A stretch of 14,882 bases of DNA from Baffinella frigidus (Eukaryota > Cryptophyceae > Cryptomonadales > Baffinellaceae). The translations under genes and the position numbers were made by a program. The notes beneath the pieces are model-generated. The model saw only the letters and a program-made list of their open reading frames with translations, did not search any database and was not told the DNA's origin. Location: contig MU646771.1 in assembly GCA_026770585.1 (NCBI GenBank), forward strand, positions 176,180-191,061, in the 5' to 3' direction. Positions 1-5,957 of this stretch are shown here, piece after piece; the stretch's first letter is position 1, and the number at the start of each line of letters is the position of its first letter.

Positions 1-178
1 GGGTCTGCGGTGTCGGGTTCCGGGTCTCGGGTTCCGGGTTTCGGGATCAGGGTTTTCGGGTTTCAGGCCTCGTGTTTCGGGGCCCGGGTTTCGGGTTTCG
101 GGTATCAATTTCGGGCATCAATTTCGGGTATCAATTTCGGGTATCAATTTCGGGTATCGGGTTTCGGGTACCCGAACG
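1..178. repeat. Degenerate TTTCGGG telomere-like repeat with a 13-bp array
   Basis: The stretch is built from variants of TTTCGGG, a one-base relative of TTTAGGG. Between about 95 and 157 it becomes a tandem array of the 13-mer TTTCGGGTATCAA, four units with one variant base. An open frame crosses it only because the repeat lacks stops, so I do not call a gene. A reversed TTTCGGG-like tract lies at 5041-5078. Confidence 0.8.
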
Positions 179-202
179 ATGAGCTCCTGGACTTCGTCAG
201 TC

Positions 203-230
203 GTCGAGTGCGCCATCTCGAACCTGCACA
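203..230. repeat. Dispersed 28-mer, copy 1
   Basis: These 28 bases (GTCGAGTGCGCCATCT, then GAACCTGCACA after one variable base) recur at 575-602 with one mismatch. A fragment of the end (GAACCTGCA) is seen again near 10556. The surrounding sequence is not shared, so this is a short dispersed repeat of unknown role. Confidence 0.7.
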
Positions 231-440
231 GGTTTGAACGAAAGGCAGTTGACTGCTACTGGAAAGCCCCAGGGGAAGTTTCAAAAAGTTCGCGACACTC
301 TGGTGTCGCATACTTTTGAGCCATTTTCTCCTCAAAAGGCAATTTTCACCCCAAGGACGTGACCAAAATTCGTCAAAAGGTAACCTACAAGTAATTTTAG
401 TGTCGTGTCCAAGAATTTTGAGACTTCCTCTGTGGCTTTG
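231..440. other. Non-coding stretch with two short hairpins
   Basis: No gene is visible. Two hairpins lie close together: a perfect 7-bp stem GCGACAC/GTGTCGC at 292-309 with a 4-base loop, and an 8-bp stem CTTTTGAG/CTCAAAAG at 313-338 with a 10-base loop. Short perfect hairpins of this kind are common in the window and their function is unknown. Confidence 0.6.
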
Positions 441-525
441 CAGTAGTGATCCGGATAGGTTTTGTACCAGGGCGGGGGAAAAAAGGGGGGGATTAGTACC
501 AGGAAAGGTTTTATTTAGTCAACTG
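441..525. mobile_element. Small GTTGACTAA-ended element, copy 1 (left end degenerate)
   Basis: The right end reads TTTAGTCAACTG and the left end is a decayed version (CAGTAGTGATCCGG). Inside lies GTTTTGTACCAGG, the subterminal motif found in the other copies. The length of 85 bp fits the 83-88 bp of three other copies. It has no coding capacity and would be a miniature inverted-repeat element. I see no clear target-site duplication. Confidence 0.45.
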
Positions 526-574
526 CTCCTGATGAGGGTTTAGGGTTTAGGGTCTGGAGTACAGGGTGTTGAGG

Positions 575-602
575 GTCGAGTGCGCCATCTAGAACCTGCA
601 CA
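575..602. repeat. Dispersed 28-mer, copy 2
   Basis: This is the second copy of the 28-mer at 203-230, differing at one base (A for C at position 591). It is preceded by a few TTTAGGG-type units at 535-552 and followed by GTTGACTAA at 612. Confidence 0.7.
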
Positions 603-790
603 CGAAGATTGGTTGACTAATTTGGCACTTAGCAGCTACCGTAGTCGTGGTCTGCCAGACCACTTTTATCTTTAGGACTTTCCGCTCCTTTCAGTCTCGG
701 GCCGACCCCCCCGATTACGAGGGGGTTGAGGCTAGGAGTTGACTGGAAGTAGGACCCGAAAAGCCCGTTAGAGATTTGCAGCGGCGCCTC
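603..790. other. Non-coding stretch with two hairpins
   Basis: It contains CTTAGCAGCTACCGTAGTC directly followed by a perfect 7-bp hairpin GTGGTCT/AGACCAC at 647-663. A C-tract/G-tract hairpin lies at 708-725. The text before the first hairpin matches the text before the hairpin at 1077-1094, so it may be a fragment of that family. No gene is visible. Confidence 0.55.
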
Positions 791-815
791 GGAAGCCTCC
801 TCGAGGTAACCTTAT

Positions 816-947
816 CCGGGGAAACCTATTTTTCTTTCATTTGATGGCAACGAAAATTACTACACAATTCGTTCTTATTAGTAATATTAAAGCATTCGTG
901 TAGTAATTTTCGTTGCCATCAAATGAAAGAAAAACAGGTTTCCCCGG
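816..947. mobile_element. Foldback element A (50-bp arms, 49/50 match)
   Basis: Arms 816-865 and 898-947 are reverse complements with a single mismatch and a 32-base loop. Weaker complementarity continues outward to about 791 and 972. The inner arm ends (AAAATTACTACAC) and the loop match, in opposite orientation, the core of the foldback at 9579-9729, but the outer arms are unrelated to it. It has no coding capacity. I read it as a foldback or MITE-like element. A structured transcript cannot be excluded. Confidence 0.8.
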
Positions 948-1053
948 GTGAGAGGTGACCTCTGGGAGGCGACACGCGAGAGCAGAAAGATGCTCTAGAG
1001 AGTCACCTACCCAGAGTCATATATCACCGAGTATACAACAGTATACGAAGATA

Positions 1054-1182
1054 AACTTAGCTACCGTAGTCCGTGTCCCCCGGATGTACGGGGGAAATTC
1101 CGGTTGGAATCCACATCACTGGATAAGATTTGTACCATAATCGTTTAGATGGACCGTTTCTCGAAGGTCCCCTGCTAAGTCC
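1054..1182. repeat. Hairpin-slot repeat family, copy 1
   Basis: This copy shares with 4788-4955 the ordered blocks AACTTAGC, GAAATTCCGGTTGGAATCCA, TGGATAAGATT, AATCGTTTAGATGGAC and TGCTAAGT. At the first variable position it has the hairpin CCCCCG/CGGGGG (1077-1094), where the other copy has an unrelated 11-bp hairpin. At the second it is interrupted by the 161-bp foldback at 1183-1343, after which the match resumes as AAAGTGGA at 1345-1352. Function is unknown. Confidence 0.7.
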
Positions 1183-1343
1183 ATAGGCTAACGGCCTGAA
1201 AATGGGGTAGTTAGGCATACGGCATTGCCTAGGACCTCCTACCGTAGGCCGAGGGATCCTAGGACAAAAAATCTCGGCCTATGGTAGGAGGTCCTAGGCA
1301 ATGCCGTAGGCCTAACTTCCCCATTTTCAGGCCGTTGCCCTAT
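1183..1343. mobile_element. Foldback element B, full copy 1
   Basis: Arms 1183-1253 and 1273-1343 are each 71 bp and match at 66 positions. Ends read ATAGG...CCTAT and the inner arm ends in GGCCGAG. A second full copy lies at 11085-11246 with its loop in the opposite orientation. Half copies lie at 7565-7617 and 10178-10260. No coding capacity and no clear target-site duplication are seen. Confidence 0.85.
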
Positions 1344-1376
1344 TAAAGTGGAAGAGGACGAGACTCGGCAGGTTTA

Positions 1377-1572
1377 GTAGAGCTATTCCGGTAGCACTTG
1401 TCGCGTTTTCGATTTCGCAACTTCGAGACTTCAAGACTTCATTTGTACCATGCGATTTGAAACGGTGTGTTTTAAAACGTTTTACGCACTTTAAAACCTT
1501 TTTGAAGTCTGAAATTTTGAAATCTCGAAGTCGAAAACGCGACAAGTCCTACTTGTACCGGAATAGCTCTAC
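1377..1572. mobile_element. Foldback element C (imperfect arms)
   Basis: The outer 17 bases of each arm (1377-1393 and 1556-1572) are perfect reverse complements. A second perfect 17-bp block follows inside (1396-1412 and 1531-1547), then a looser match around TTCGAGACTTCAA. Small indels separate the blocks, so this looks older than the neighbouring foldbacks. The loop contains a TTTTAAAACG...TTTAAAA inner repeat. No second copy was seen. Confidence 0.7.
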
Positions 1573-1623
1573 CAGGAAAAGCTGCGAGTTGTAAAATACA
1601 ATACTTTTGAAGTTAAAACATTA

Positions 1624-1721
1624 ACTTTTGGAGACAGCTTGTCAACTTTGGGACGAGGGGGGCGCACTTTCCCTCCCACTTCGGATCGATCGTGTCCTCA
1701 ATAACCCTTGTCGTGAACTTC
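1624..1721. repeat. Dispersed 98-bp repeat, copy 1
   Basis: This segment, from ACTTTTGGAGACAGCTTG to TCGTGAACTT, matches 2558-2655 over its whole length at the same 98-bp size with scattered substitutions. A shorter third copy is at 2273-2322. The flanks differ, so it is a dispersed repeat, and no open frame is conserved. Confidence 0.75.
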
Positions 1722-1757
1722 AAAGGACGGGCTACGGGAGGACTAACCTCGTTACGG

Positions 1758-1920
1758 AAGCGTCCAGCCCTGAACCCTTCCCTGGGACCTCAAGCGGATC
1801 AAATCGCCTCTACGGCCACCCCTTTTTTCTTGATTTCGTACCCCCGTTTTAGACATTTTTAGAGCGTAGAGGCGATTTGATCCGCTTCAGGGCGCAAAAA
1901 AGTTTCAGGGCTGGACGCTT
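1758..1920. mobile_element. Foldback element D
   Basis: The outer 17 bases AAGCGTCCAGCCCTGAA and the inner 23 bases ending CGCCTCTACG are perfect reverse complements between arms 1758-1814 and 1865-1920. About 17 bases between these blocks have diverged completely. The loop is 1815-1864. Perfect blocks around a replaced middle suggest patchy conversion between arms or loss at one site. Confidence 0.75.
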
Positions 1921-2013
1921 GCATAATTAAACCGTCTTATCCGGGCAACCGCGTGCACATGGCGCATTTCCTACTGATAAGGTAATGGAAAGGGGGCTAG
2001 TTTTGGGCCGAAA

Positions 2014-2265
2014 ATCCCTTCGTAGCCCGCTGTGTGGCCCCAAACCACAAACCCCAAAAACATGAGACAGAATCCCTTCGTAGCCCGCTGTGTGGCCCCA
2101 AACCACAACCCCCCAAAAAAAAAGACAGAATCCCTTCGTAGCCCGTTGTGTGCCCCCAAACCACAACCCCCAAAAACATGAGACAGAATCCCTTCGTAGC
2201 TCGTTGTGTGGCCCCAAACCACAAACCCCAAACACAGGAGACAGAATCCCATCGTAGCCCGCTGT
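2014..2265. repeat. 58-bp satellite array, four units plus a partial fifth
   Basis: ATCCC begins a unit at 2014, 2072, 2130, 2188 and 2246, exactly 58 bp apart each time. Units differ at a few bases, mainly in a C-rich/A-rich segment. Since 58 is not a multiple of three and no unit carries a stop on the minus strand, all three minus frames stay open and give overlapping spurious proteins rich in Gly, Trp and Phe. A lone diverged unit start lies at 13089-13113. Confidence 0.9.
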
Positions 2266-2272
2266 TTGGGTA

Positions 2273-2322
2273 GGGGGGCGCACTTTTCCTCCCACTTGGG
2301 GTCGATCATGTCATAAATAACT
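2273..2322. repeat. Dispersed 98-bp repeat, partial copy
   Basis: Fifty bases from GGGGGGCGCACTTTTCC to CATAAATAACT match the central part of the repeats at 1624-1721 and 2558-2655. It directly follows the last partial unit of the 58-bp satellite. Confidence 0.65.
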
Positions 2323-2557
2323 TAGCCCCCCCCCACCCCCTGAAGCGAACCAAACTGAGGATCGAGATTCGGGCATTTCAACGGGAAAAGAGCCTTTTCG
2401 AGGCTCTGGCCGAACGAAATGACGCACGCGCCATCCTCGATTCGGTAGTGGGTTAAGGGGCCGCTGCAAAGTTGAGGGCCCTGTAAGATGAAGACCTCAT
2501 CGGCCAAAAAAAGTGGTGAGTGGGTCAGCCATCCCGCGGTAGTGGGGCATACTTTTG
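2323..2557. other. Non-coding stretch, nothing recognised
   Basis: This starts with a C tract and then runs through mixed sequence with no repeat copy that I could find elsewhere in the window. A minus-strand open frame covers it, but its translation shows no motif and continues into the neighbouring repeat, so I do not call a gene. Confidence 0.5.
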
Positions 2558-2655
2558 ACTTTTGGAGACAGCTTGTCAACTTTGGGACGAGGGGGGCATA
2601 CTTTTCCTCCCACGTGGGGTCGATGGTGTCATAAATAACCTTTGTCGTGAACTTC
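2558..2655. repeat. Dispersed 98-bp repeat, copy 2
   Basis: This is the full-length partner of 1624-1721. It runs directly into the CTTCTGCC...TCACCTGTTTT family that recurs five times between 2652 and 3291. Confidence 0.75.
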
Positions 2656-2675
2656 TGCCCCCGCGATACCACCTG

Positions 2676-2797
2676 TTTAGGGTGTATGGTTTATGGTTTA
2701 GGGTTTAGGGTTTAGGGTTTAGGGTTTAGGGGTCAGGGTTTATGGTTTAGGGTTTAGGGTTTAGGGTTTTAAGTTTAGGGTTTGGGGTTTGGAGTGT
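2676..2797 (+). repeat. Interstitial TTTAGGG block
   Basis: The block is mostly TTTAGGG with variants such as TTTATGG and TTTGGGG. The G-rich strand is the plus strand, so a telomere of this orientation would lie to the right. A shorter tract follows at 2978-3008. Confidence 0.9.
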
Positions 2798-3138
2798 CTT
2801 CTGCCCGTGATATATCACCTGTTTTCGTGTTTCGGGTTTCTGGGTTAGGGTGTATAACCATTGTAGTTCACTCAAACCTATGTGTTCACTACAACAACCT
2901 AAAAATAACTTGACTACAATGACCTTTGTCGTAACTTTCTGCCACCGCAAAATCACCTGTTTTCACGTTGCGGGTTCGGGGTTTAGGGTTTAGGGTTTAG
3001 GGTTTCAGATTTAGCGTATCGTGTGTATATCGCACGTGTAGTACCCTTCTGCCCGCGCGAACACTTCGGGTTTCGGGTTTCTGGGTGAGGGTTTATAACC
3101 TTAGTAGTCTACTGCACCCTTTATAGTTTACTACAACC

Positions 3139-3156
3139 ATTGTAGTTAACTACAAT
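3139..3156. repeat. Perfect 18-bp palindrome
   Basis: ATTGTAGTTAACTACAAT is its own reverse complement. Related half sites (TTGTAGTTCACT, GTTCACTACAA) occur at 2860-2895 and 3130, so the palindrome belongs to a cluster of TTGTAGT motifs. Confidence 0.8.
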
Positions 3157-3161
3157 AACCT

Positions 3162-3249
3162 AATGAAATAGCAGTAGCTATTGAATGAAATAGCAGTAGC
3201 TATTGAATGAAATAGCAGTAGCTATTGAATGAAATAGCAGCAGCTATTG
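3162..3249. repeat. 22-bp tandem array, four units
   Basis: AATGAAATAGCAGTAGCTAT begins a unit at 3162, 3184, 3206 and 3228. The units are identical except the last, which carries one T-to-C change. Near identity points to recent expansion compared with the decayed repeats around it. Confidence 0.9.
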
Positions 3250-3283
3250 CAAGTTGCAGTCAACTTCTGCTCGCGCAATATCA

Positions 3284-3485
3284 CCTGTTTTCGGGTTTCG
3301 GGTTTCTGGTTTCTGGTTTCGGGGTACTGGTTTAGGGTTTATGATTTATGGTTTAGAGTTTGGGGTTTAGAGATTGGAGTTTCGGGTTTCGGGTTTAGGG
3401 TTTCGGGTTTAGGGTTTAAGGTTTCGGGTTTATGGTTTAGGGTTTAGGGTTTAGGGTTTAGGATGTGGGGTTTAGGGTTTGGGAT
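3284..3485 (+). repeat. TTTCGGG to TTTAGGG variant block
   Basis: The block begins with TTTCGGG and TTTCTGG units and changes gradually to TTTAGGG, with TTTATGG and TTTAAGG variants between. The G-rich strand is plus. The open frame across it encodes only a low-complexity Val/Ser/Gly/Phe peptide. Confidence 0.85.
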
Positions 3486-3594
3486 TTTACAAAATTCAAA
3501 CTGGAAAAACATTATGAATTTTTGGGGGGTTTAGGGTTTGGGGTTTTACAAAATACAAACTGGAAAAAAGCTGGTTTCTTTTAGTTTGTATTTT
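3471..3594. repeat. Short duplication ending in a hairpin
   Basis: TTTAGGGTTTGGGATTTTAC followed by AAAATTCAAACTGGAAAAA recurs 60 bp later with few changes. The second copy is also the left arm of a hairpin: AAAATACAAACT (3550-3561) pairs perfectly with AGTTTGTATTTT (3583-3594). Confidence 0.7.
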
Positions 3595-3597
3595 TTT

Positions 3598-3694
3598 CGG
3601 CCGGAATTAGTGAACCAACTGGTAAAAAACCTGTGCCCGGGTCAGTCAACTGCACTACCATTTTTTTTACCAGTCAGTTGACTAATACCGGCCG
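3598..3694. repeat. Inverted repeat with CGGCCGG ends
   Basis: Left arm 3598-3629 and right arm ending at 3694 share CGGCCGG, TTAGT.AAC and ACTGGTAAAAAA in inverted order with a few mismatches. Its right arm overlaps the GTTGACTAA element at 3675-3729. Confidence 0.7.
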
Positions 3695-3729
3695 GATTTG
3701 TACCAGAAAGACCTGGAATTAGTCAACTG
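3675..3729. mobile_element. Small GTTGACTAA-ended element, copy 2 (55 bp)
   Basis: The perfect 12-bp terminal inverted repeats are CAGTTGACTAAT and ATTAGTCAACTG. The interior starts with ACCGGCCGGATTTGTACCAG, which carries the family's subterminal TTTGTACC. At 55 bp it is shorter than the other copies and would be an internal deletion derivative. Confidence 0.65.
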
Positions 3730-3995
3730 CTGGGAGGCACCAGACCTCGTCCTTCCCACACGCTAATGTTGTTTTAAAATGGGTCTTGTTCTTGTTTAAA
3801 ATGGGTCGCGTCCCTCAAACGCCAGTATCTTCGGAGAGTTGGGACAAGACCGCGCGTTTCGCAGTACAAACTGGACTCGTGCGTACAACTCGACATGTAA
3901 ACACGTGCCCGGTTAGGTACAGGGAAGGGCCGGACCTCAGCAAAGCAGTTGGAGAATTCGTATTTCCCGAACGCGGGCAGGCTTTTCGCGCCGAT
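3730..3995. other. Non-coding stretch, nothing recognised
   Basis: Apart from a short duplication of AAAATGGGTC at 3776 and 3798, I find no repeat, hairpin or gene here. Open frames of about 76-82 codons on both strands overlap each other and show no recognisable domain. Confidence 0.5.
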
Positions 3996-4153
3996 GACTT
4001 TCACCTGATCGAGAGGGCAAAAGTTGACGAGTGACTTTCGCGTGCAAGAGCGGCAAAAGTTGACGAGTGACTTTCGCCTGAAGGAGCTGCAAAAGTTGAC
4101 AGGCGGCTTTCACCTGAACGAGCGGCAAATGTGGACGCGAGATGACTTTCACT
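3996..4153. repeat. 36-bp array alternating AAAAGTTGAC and GACTTTC
   Basis: CAAAAGTTGAC-type boxes start near 4018, 4054, 4090 and (degenerate, CAAATGTGGAC) 4126. Inverted GACTTTC boxes start near 3996, 4033, 4069, 4105 and 4144. The period is therefore 36 bp, with a forward and a reversed box in each unit and variable spacers such as GTGCAAGAGCGG. The 36-bp length keeps a frame open, but the translation looks like repeat DNA. Confidence 0.85.
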
Positions 4154-4167
4154 CCACGCAGCTCTGA

Positions 4168-4380
4168 GTAGAGCCAATCTGGTAGGACTTAGCCAAAGCG
4201 AAGTTCGAACTTGCGAGATTGCGAACTTCTAGATGGACCGTAATGATTAGTAAACACCATTTTGTACTGCAAAATTTTTGCCGCTCGTTCAGGCTACATG
4301 TCCGAACGGGTCCATCTAGAAGTTCGCAATCTCGCAAGTTCGAACTTCGCTTTGGCCAAGTCCTACCAGATTGGCTCTAC
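4168..4380. mobile_element. Foldback element J (72-bp arms, 71/72 match)
   Basis: Arms 4168-4239 and 4309-4380 are reverse complements with one mismatch and enclose a 69-base loop. The outer ends read GTAGAGCC...GGCTCTAC. The inner end contains TAGATGGACC, which also appears at 1147 and, with one change, 4884. No copy of the arms is seen elsewhere and there is no coding capacity. Confidence 0.85.
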
Positions 4381-4412
4381 CCACTCTCTCGGTGGACTTC
4401 GAGGGGTTCGTT

Positions 4413-4430
4413 CCCCCAGATTTATGGGGG
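4413..4430. repeat. C-tract hairpin
   Basis: CCCCCA pairs with TGGGGG across a 6-base loop. It resembles the hairpins at 708-725, 1077-1094 and 9786-9809, all of which begin with a run of C. Confidence 0.6.
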
Positions 4431-4685
4431 TAACGTGACCCAATTTGCAGGCTAGCCTTAAAGGTAATTACCTCGGGGCAAGTTGACTTTTGATGAAAGG
4501 TTCGTAGTCGACCGCGTGGGAAGAGATTTCGTGAATAGCCCATAAGGGGGGGATCCGTAGGGACGCAGGGATGTTCCTAGGGCTGTCCTGACGGAAAGTC
4601 GGACATAATCGGATATGTTTTCCCTGCTGACCGGGTCCGCTGGCGTTAGCTTGTGGCACTACCCGGGTGAACGAGCGGCCCACAA
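4431..4685. other. Non-coding stretch, nothing recognised
   Basis: Mixed sequence of moderate GC content. It contains one ACCCGGGTGA site near 4664 that resembles the CACCCGGGTG sites at 11036, 11596 and 11740. No gene or repeat array is seen. Confidence 0.5.
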
Positions 4686-4787
4686 CAGTTGACTAACCCA
4701 GGCAAGGTTTGTACCAGGAAGGTAACTCAACCACGCGGGGGGTGTACACACATTAGTAACCTCTTGAACAGAGAGGATCAGTCAACC
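4686..4787. mobile_element. Small GTTGACTAA-ended element, copy 3 (right end degenerate)
   Basis: The left end CAGTTGACTAACCCAGGCAA is followed by GGTTTGTACCAGG, as in the other copies. The right end GATCAGTCAACC is a decayed inverted copy. The hairpin-slot repeat begins immediately after it. Confidence 0.5.
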
Positions 4788-4955
4788 AACTTAGCGGCGG
4801 CCGAGTTCCTTTTCGCCTTGAAATCAAGGCGAAATTCCGGTTGGAATCCAGGGCGATGGATAAGATTCTAGTACAAATCGTTTAGATGGACTGTATCGGT
4901 GAAGCCCCTGGTGGCTGCTAAGTGGGTATAGTCGTATGTACGACTTGAAAGTGGA
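4788..4955. repeat. Hairpin-slot repeat family, copy 2
   Basis: This copy matches 1054-1182 and 1344-1352 in ordered blocks. Its first hairpin (4811-4834) is a perfect 11-bp stem TTTCGCCTTGA/TCAAGGCGAAA with a 2-base loop, unrelated in sequence to the hairpin at the same place in copy 1. Its second (4930-4945) is AGTCGTA/TACGACT, sitting where copy 1 has a 161-bp foldback. A conserved stem AATCCA...TGGATAA encloses a fully changed 6-base loop. Confidence 0.7.
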
Positions 4956-5098
4956 GCGAGCGGCATAAGTTGACGCTGAGTTCCTCTGATAGGCGCTTTT
5001 GGTGCGTCGAATCTGCTTCGTTATGCTTGGGTAATCGAAACACGAAACCCGAAAATCGAGACCCGAGACCCAAAACCCCAGTCAACTCTCTTGACTTT
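4956..5098. other. Transition stretch with a reversed TTTCGGG-like tract
   Basis: From 5041 to 5078 the plus strand reads CGAAACCCGAAAATCGAGAC and similar, the reverse complement of the degenerate TTTCGGG repeats at the window start. GTCAACTCTCTTGACTTT follows. No gene is visible. Confidence 0.5.
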
Positions 5099-5231
5099 GG
5101 AAAAGTTGACTTTGTCCTCTGGGTAAAGTCAACTATCCAGGTTTGTATGAGAGGGCATGGGCCAGTATTTTTTAATTTTTTATTATTATTGGGAGAATTG
5201 ACTTTACCCAGAGGACGCAGTCAACTTTTCC
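5099..5231. mobile_element. Inverted repeat S (34-bp arms)
   Basis: Arms 5099-5132 and 5198-5231 match at 32 of 34 positions and contain AAAAGTTGACTTTG and GGGTAAAGTCAA. The 65-base loop includes a T/A-rich stretch. The right arm is also the header of the dispersed repeat at 5220-5335, whose second copy at 5594 keeps that header, so the inverted repeat may have arisen by a local inverted duplication of it. Confidence 0.75.
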
Positions 5232-5335
5232 GAGGGCGCCTTTGGCCTCGATGGTCTCTTCTTCCTTCTTCTTTCGGAAGGGGACACACGCCATCAGACG
5301 ATCTAGGAAGGACACCTGGTTTGGAGGGGTTGGGG
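5220..5335. repeat. 110-bp dispersed repeat, copy 1
   Basis: The order is GTCAACTTTTCCGAGGG, TTTGGCCTCGATGGT, a C/T-rich tract with TCTTCTTC, TTTCGGAAGGGGACACACG, CCATCAGACGATCTAGGAAG and GACACCTGGTTTGGAGG. It recurs at 5594-5702 and, without its header, at 5869-5950. A header fragment lies near 6042-6066 and a tail fragment at 5460-5490. Confidence 0.8.
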
Positions 5336-5360
5336 GGTTTAATAAACCCTCACCCCTGGT

Positions 5361-5460
5361 GTAAAGCAAATGGTGGTTTTGTAAAGCAAAAGGTGGTTTT
5401 GTCACCTTTTGTAAAGCAAAGGGTGGGTTTGTCACCTTTTGTAAAGCAAAAGGTGGTTTT
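5361..5460. repeat. GTAAAGCAAA array, 20- and 30-bp units
   Basis: GTAAAGCAAA starts at 5361, 5381, 5411 and 5441. The 30-bp units add GTCACCTTTT, which makes AAAGGTG...CACCTTT hairpins within and across units. Short related fragments (GTGTAAAGCAC, GGTAAAGCGAAAGG) occur at 5852 and 7341. Confidence 0.85.
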
Positions 5461-5516
5461 GGATCTAGGAAGGACACCTGCGTGGAGAGATCCGTCAACA
5501 ACTTAAAACACATAGC

Positions 5517-5593
5517 GTCAACTTTAGCTTGAGTCAACTCTCAACATAGTCAACTTTAGTTTGAGTCAACTGACAACTTAGTGACTCGCTGGA
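5517..5593. repeat. GTCAACTTTAG-type repeat, 32-bp period
   Basis: GTCAACTTTAG starts at 5517 and 5549, each followed by TTGAGTCAACT 13 bp later. A diverged version of the same order lies at 5958-6040. GTCAAC boxes alternate with CTCAACATAGT-like spacers. Confidence 0.7.
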
Positions 5594-5702
5594 GTCAACT
5601 TTCCCGAGGGTTCGTTTGGCCTCGATGGTTTCTTCTTCCTCTTTCTTTCGGAAGGGGACGCACGCCATCAGACGATCTAGAAAGGACACCTGGTTTGGAG
5701 GG
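5594..5702. repeat. 110-bp dispersed repeat, copy 2
   Basis: Same order of blocks as 5220-5335, with about one substitution per ten bases. It is followed by short TTTAGGG units. Confidence 0.8.
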
Positions 5703-5849
5703 TTTGTAGGGTTTAGGGTTTAGGTTTGGCGGGTTTCGAGGGTTGAGGGTTGAGGGTGTAGGCCGTGAGGCGACAGAGGAGGGATACCTGAGGGAGAAAT
5801 AGTGTTGGGATAGTATTACTAAGTAAACCCTAACCCTAACCCTAACCCC
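5702..5849. repeat. Facing telomere-type tracts
   Basis: G-rich TTTAGGG-, TTGAGGG- and TTTCGAGGG-like units run to about 5760 on the plus strand. After about 64 bp of other sequence, C-rich TAAACCCTAACCCTAACCCT follows at 5824-5849. The reverse tract reads TTAGGG, six bases and not seven. This is the only clear C-rich tract of canonical repeats in the window. Confidence 0.7.
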
Positions 5850-5868
5850 TAGTGTAAAGCACGAAGAG

Positions 5869-5950
5869 CGTTTCTTCTTCTTTCTTCTTTCGGAATGGGA
5901 AACATGCCATGAGACGATCTAGGAAGGATATCTGGTTTGGAGAGTTGGAG
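5869..5950. repeat. 110-bp dispersed repeat, copy 3 (no header)
   Basis: It begins at the TTTCTTCTTC tract and continues through TTTCGGAATGGGAAAC to TATCTGGTTTGGAGAG, more diverged than the other two copies. Confidence 0.7.
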
Positions 5951-5957
5951 GGGTTCG

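Larger units (their letters stand above)
2652..3291. repeat. Five dispersed copies of a 28-bp CTTCTGCCCGCGCAATATCACC-type motif
   Basis: Copies start at about 2652, 2798, 2936, 3046 (partial) and 3264. Each of the four longer ones ends in CACCTGTTT, usually followed by TTTCGGG- or TTTAGGG-type repeats. Two are followed by a motif with CATTGTAGTT. The spacing is uneven (about 110-218 bp), so this is an irregular family and not a clean tandem array. Confidence 0.65.

Noticed and set aside
1054-1180. tRNA or other small structured RNA gene
   Set aside because: Several short stems occur in order, but there is no cloverleaf, no A and B box pair with correct spacing, and the stems differ between copies. 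I keep it as a repeat with structural constraint of unknown meaning.
1927-2309. Overlapping minus-strand frames of 75-122 codons
   Set aside because: All three come from the 58-bp satellite read in different frames. An open frame in all three phases is a property of the repeat and does not show coding.
3675-3729. Integron attC-like site because of GTTGACTAA-type ends
   Set aside because: The ends do not follow the attC arrangement of paired R and L boxes, no integrase is present, and the surroundings are eukaryotic telomere-like DNA.
4970-5506. Plus-strand open frame of 178 codons
   Set aside because: It spans an inverted repeat, a dispersed 110-bp repeat and the GTAAAGCAAA array. The end is a repeated VKQKVV-type peptide that comes from the array.
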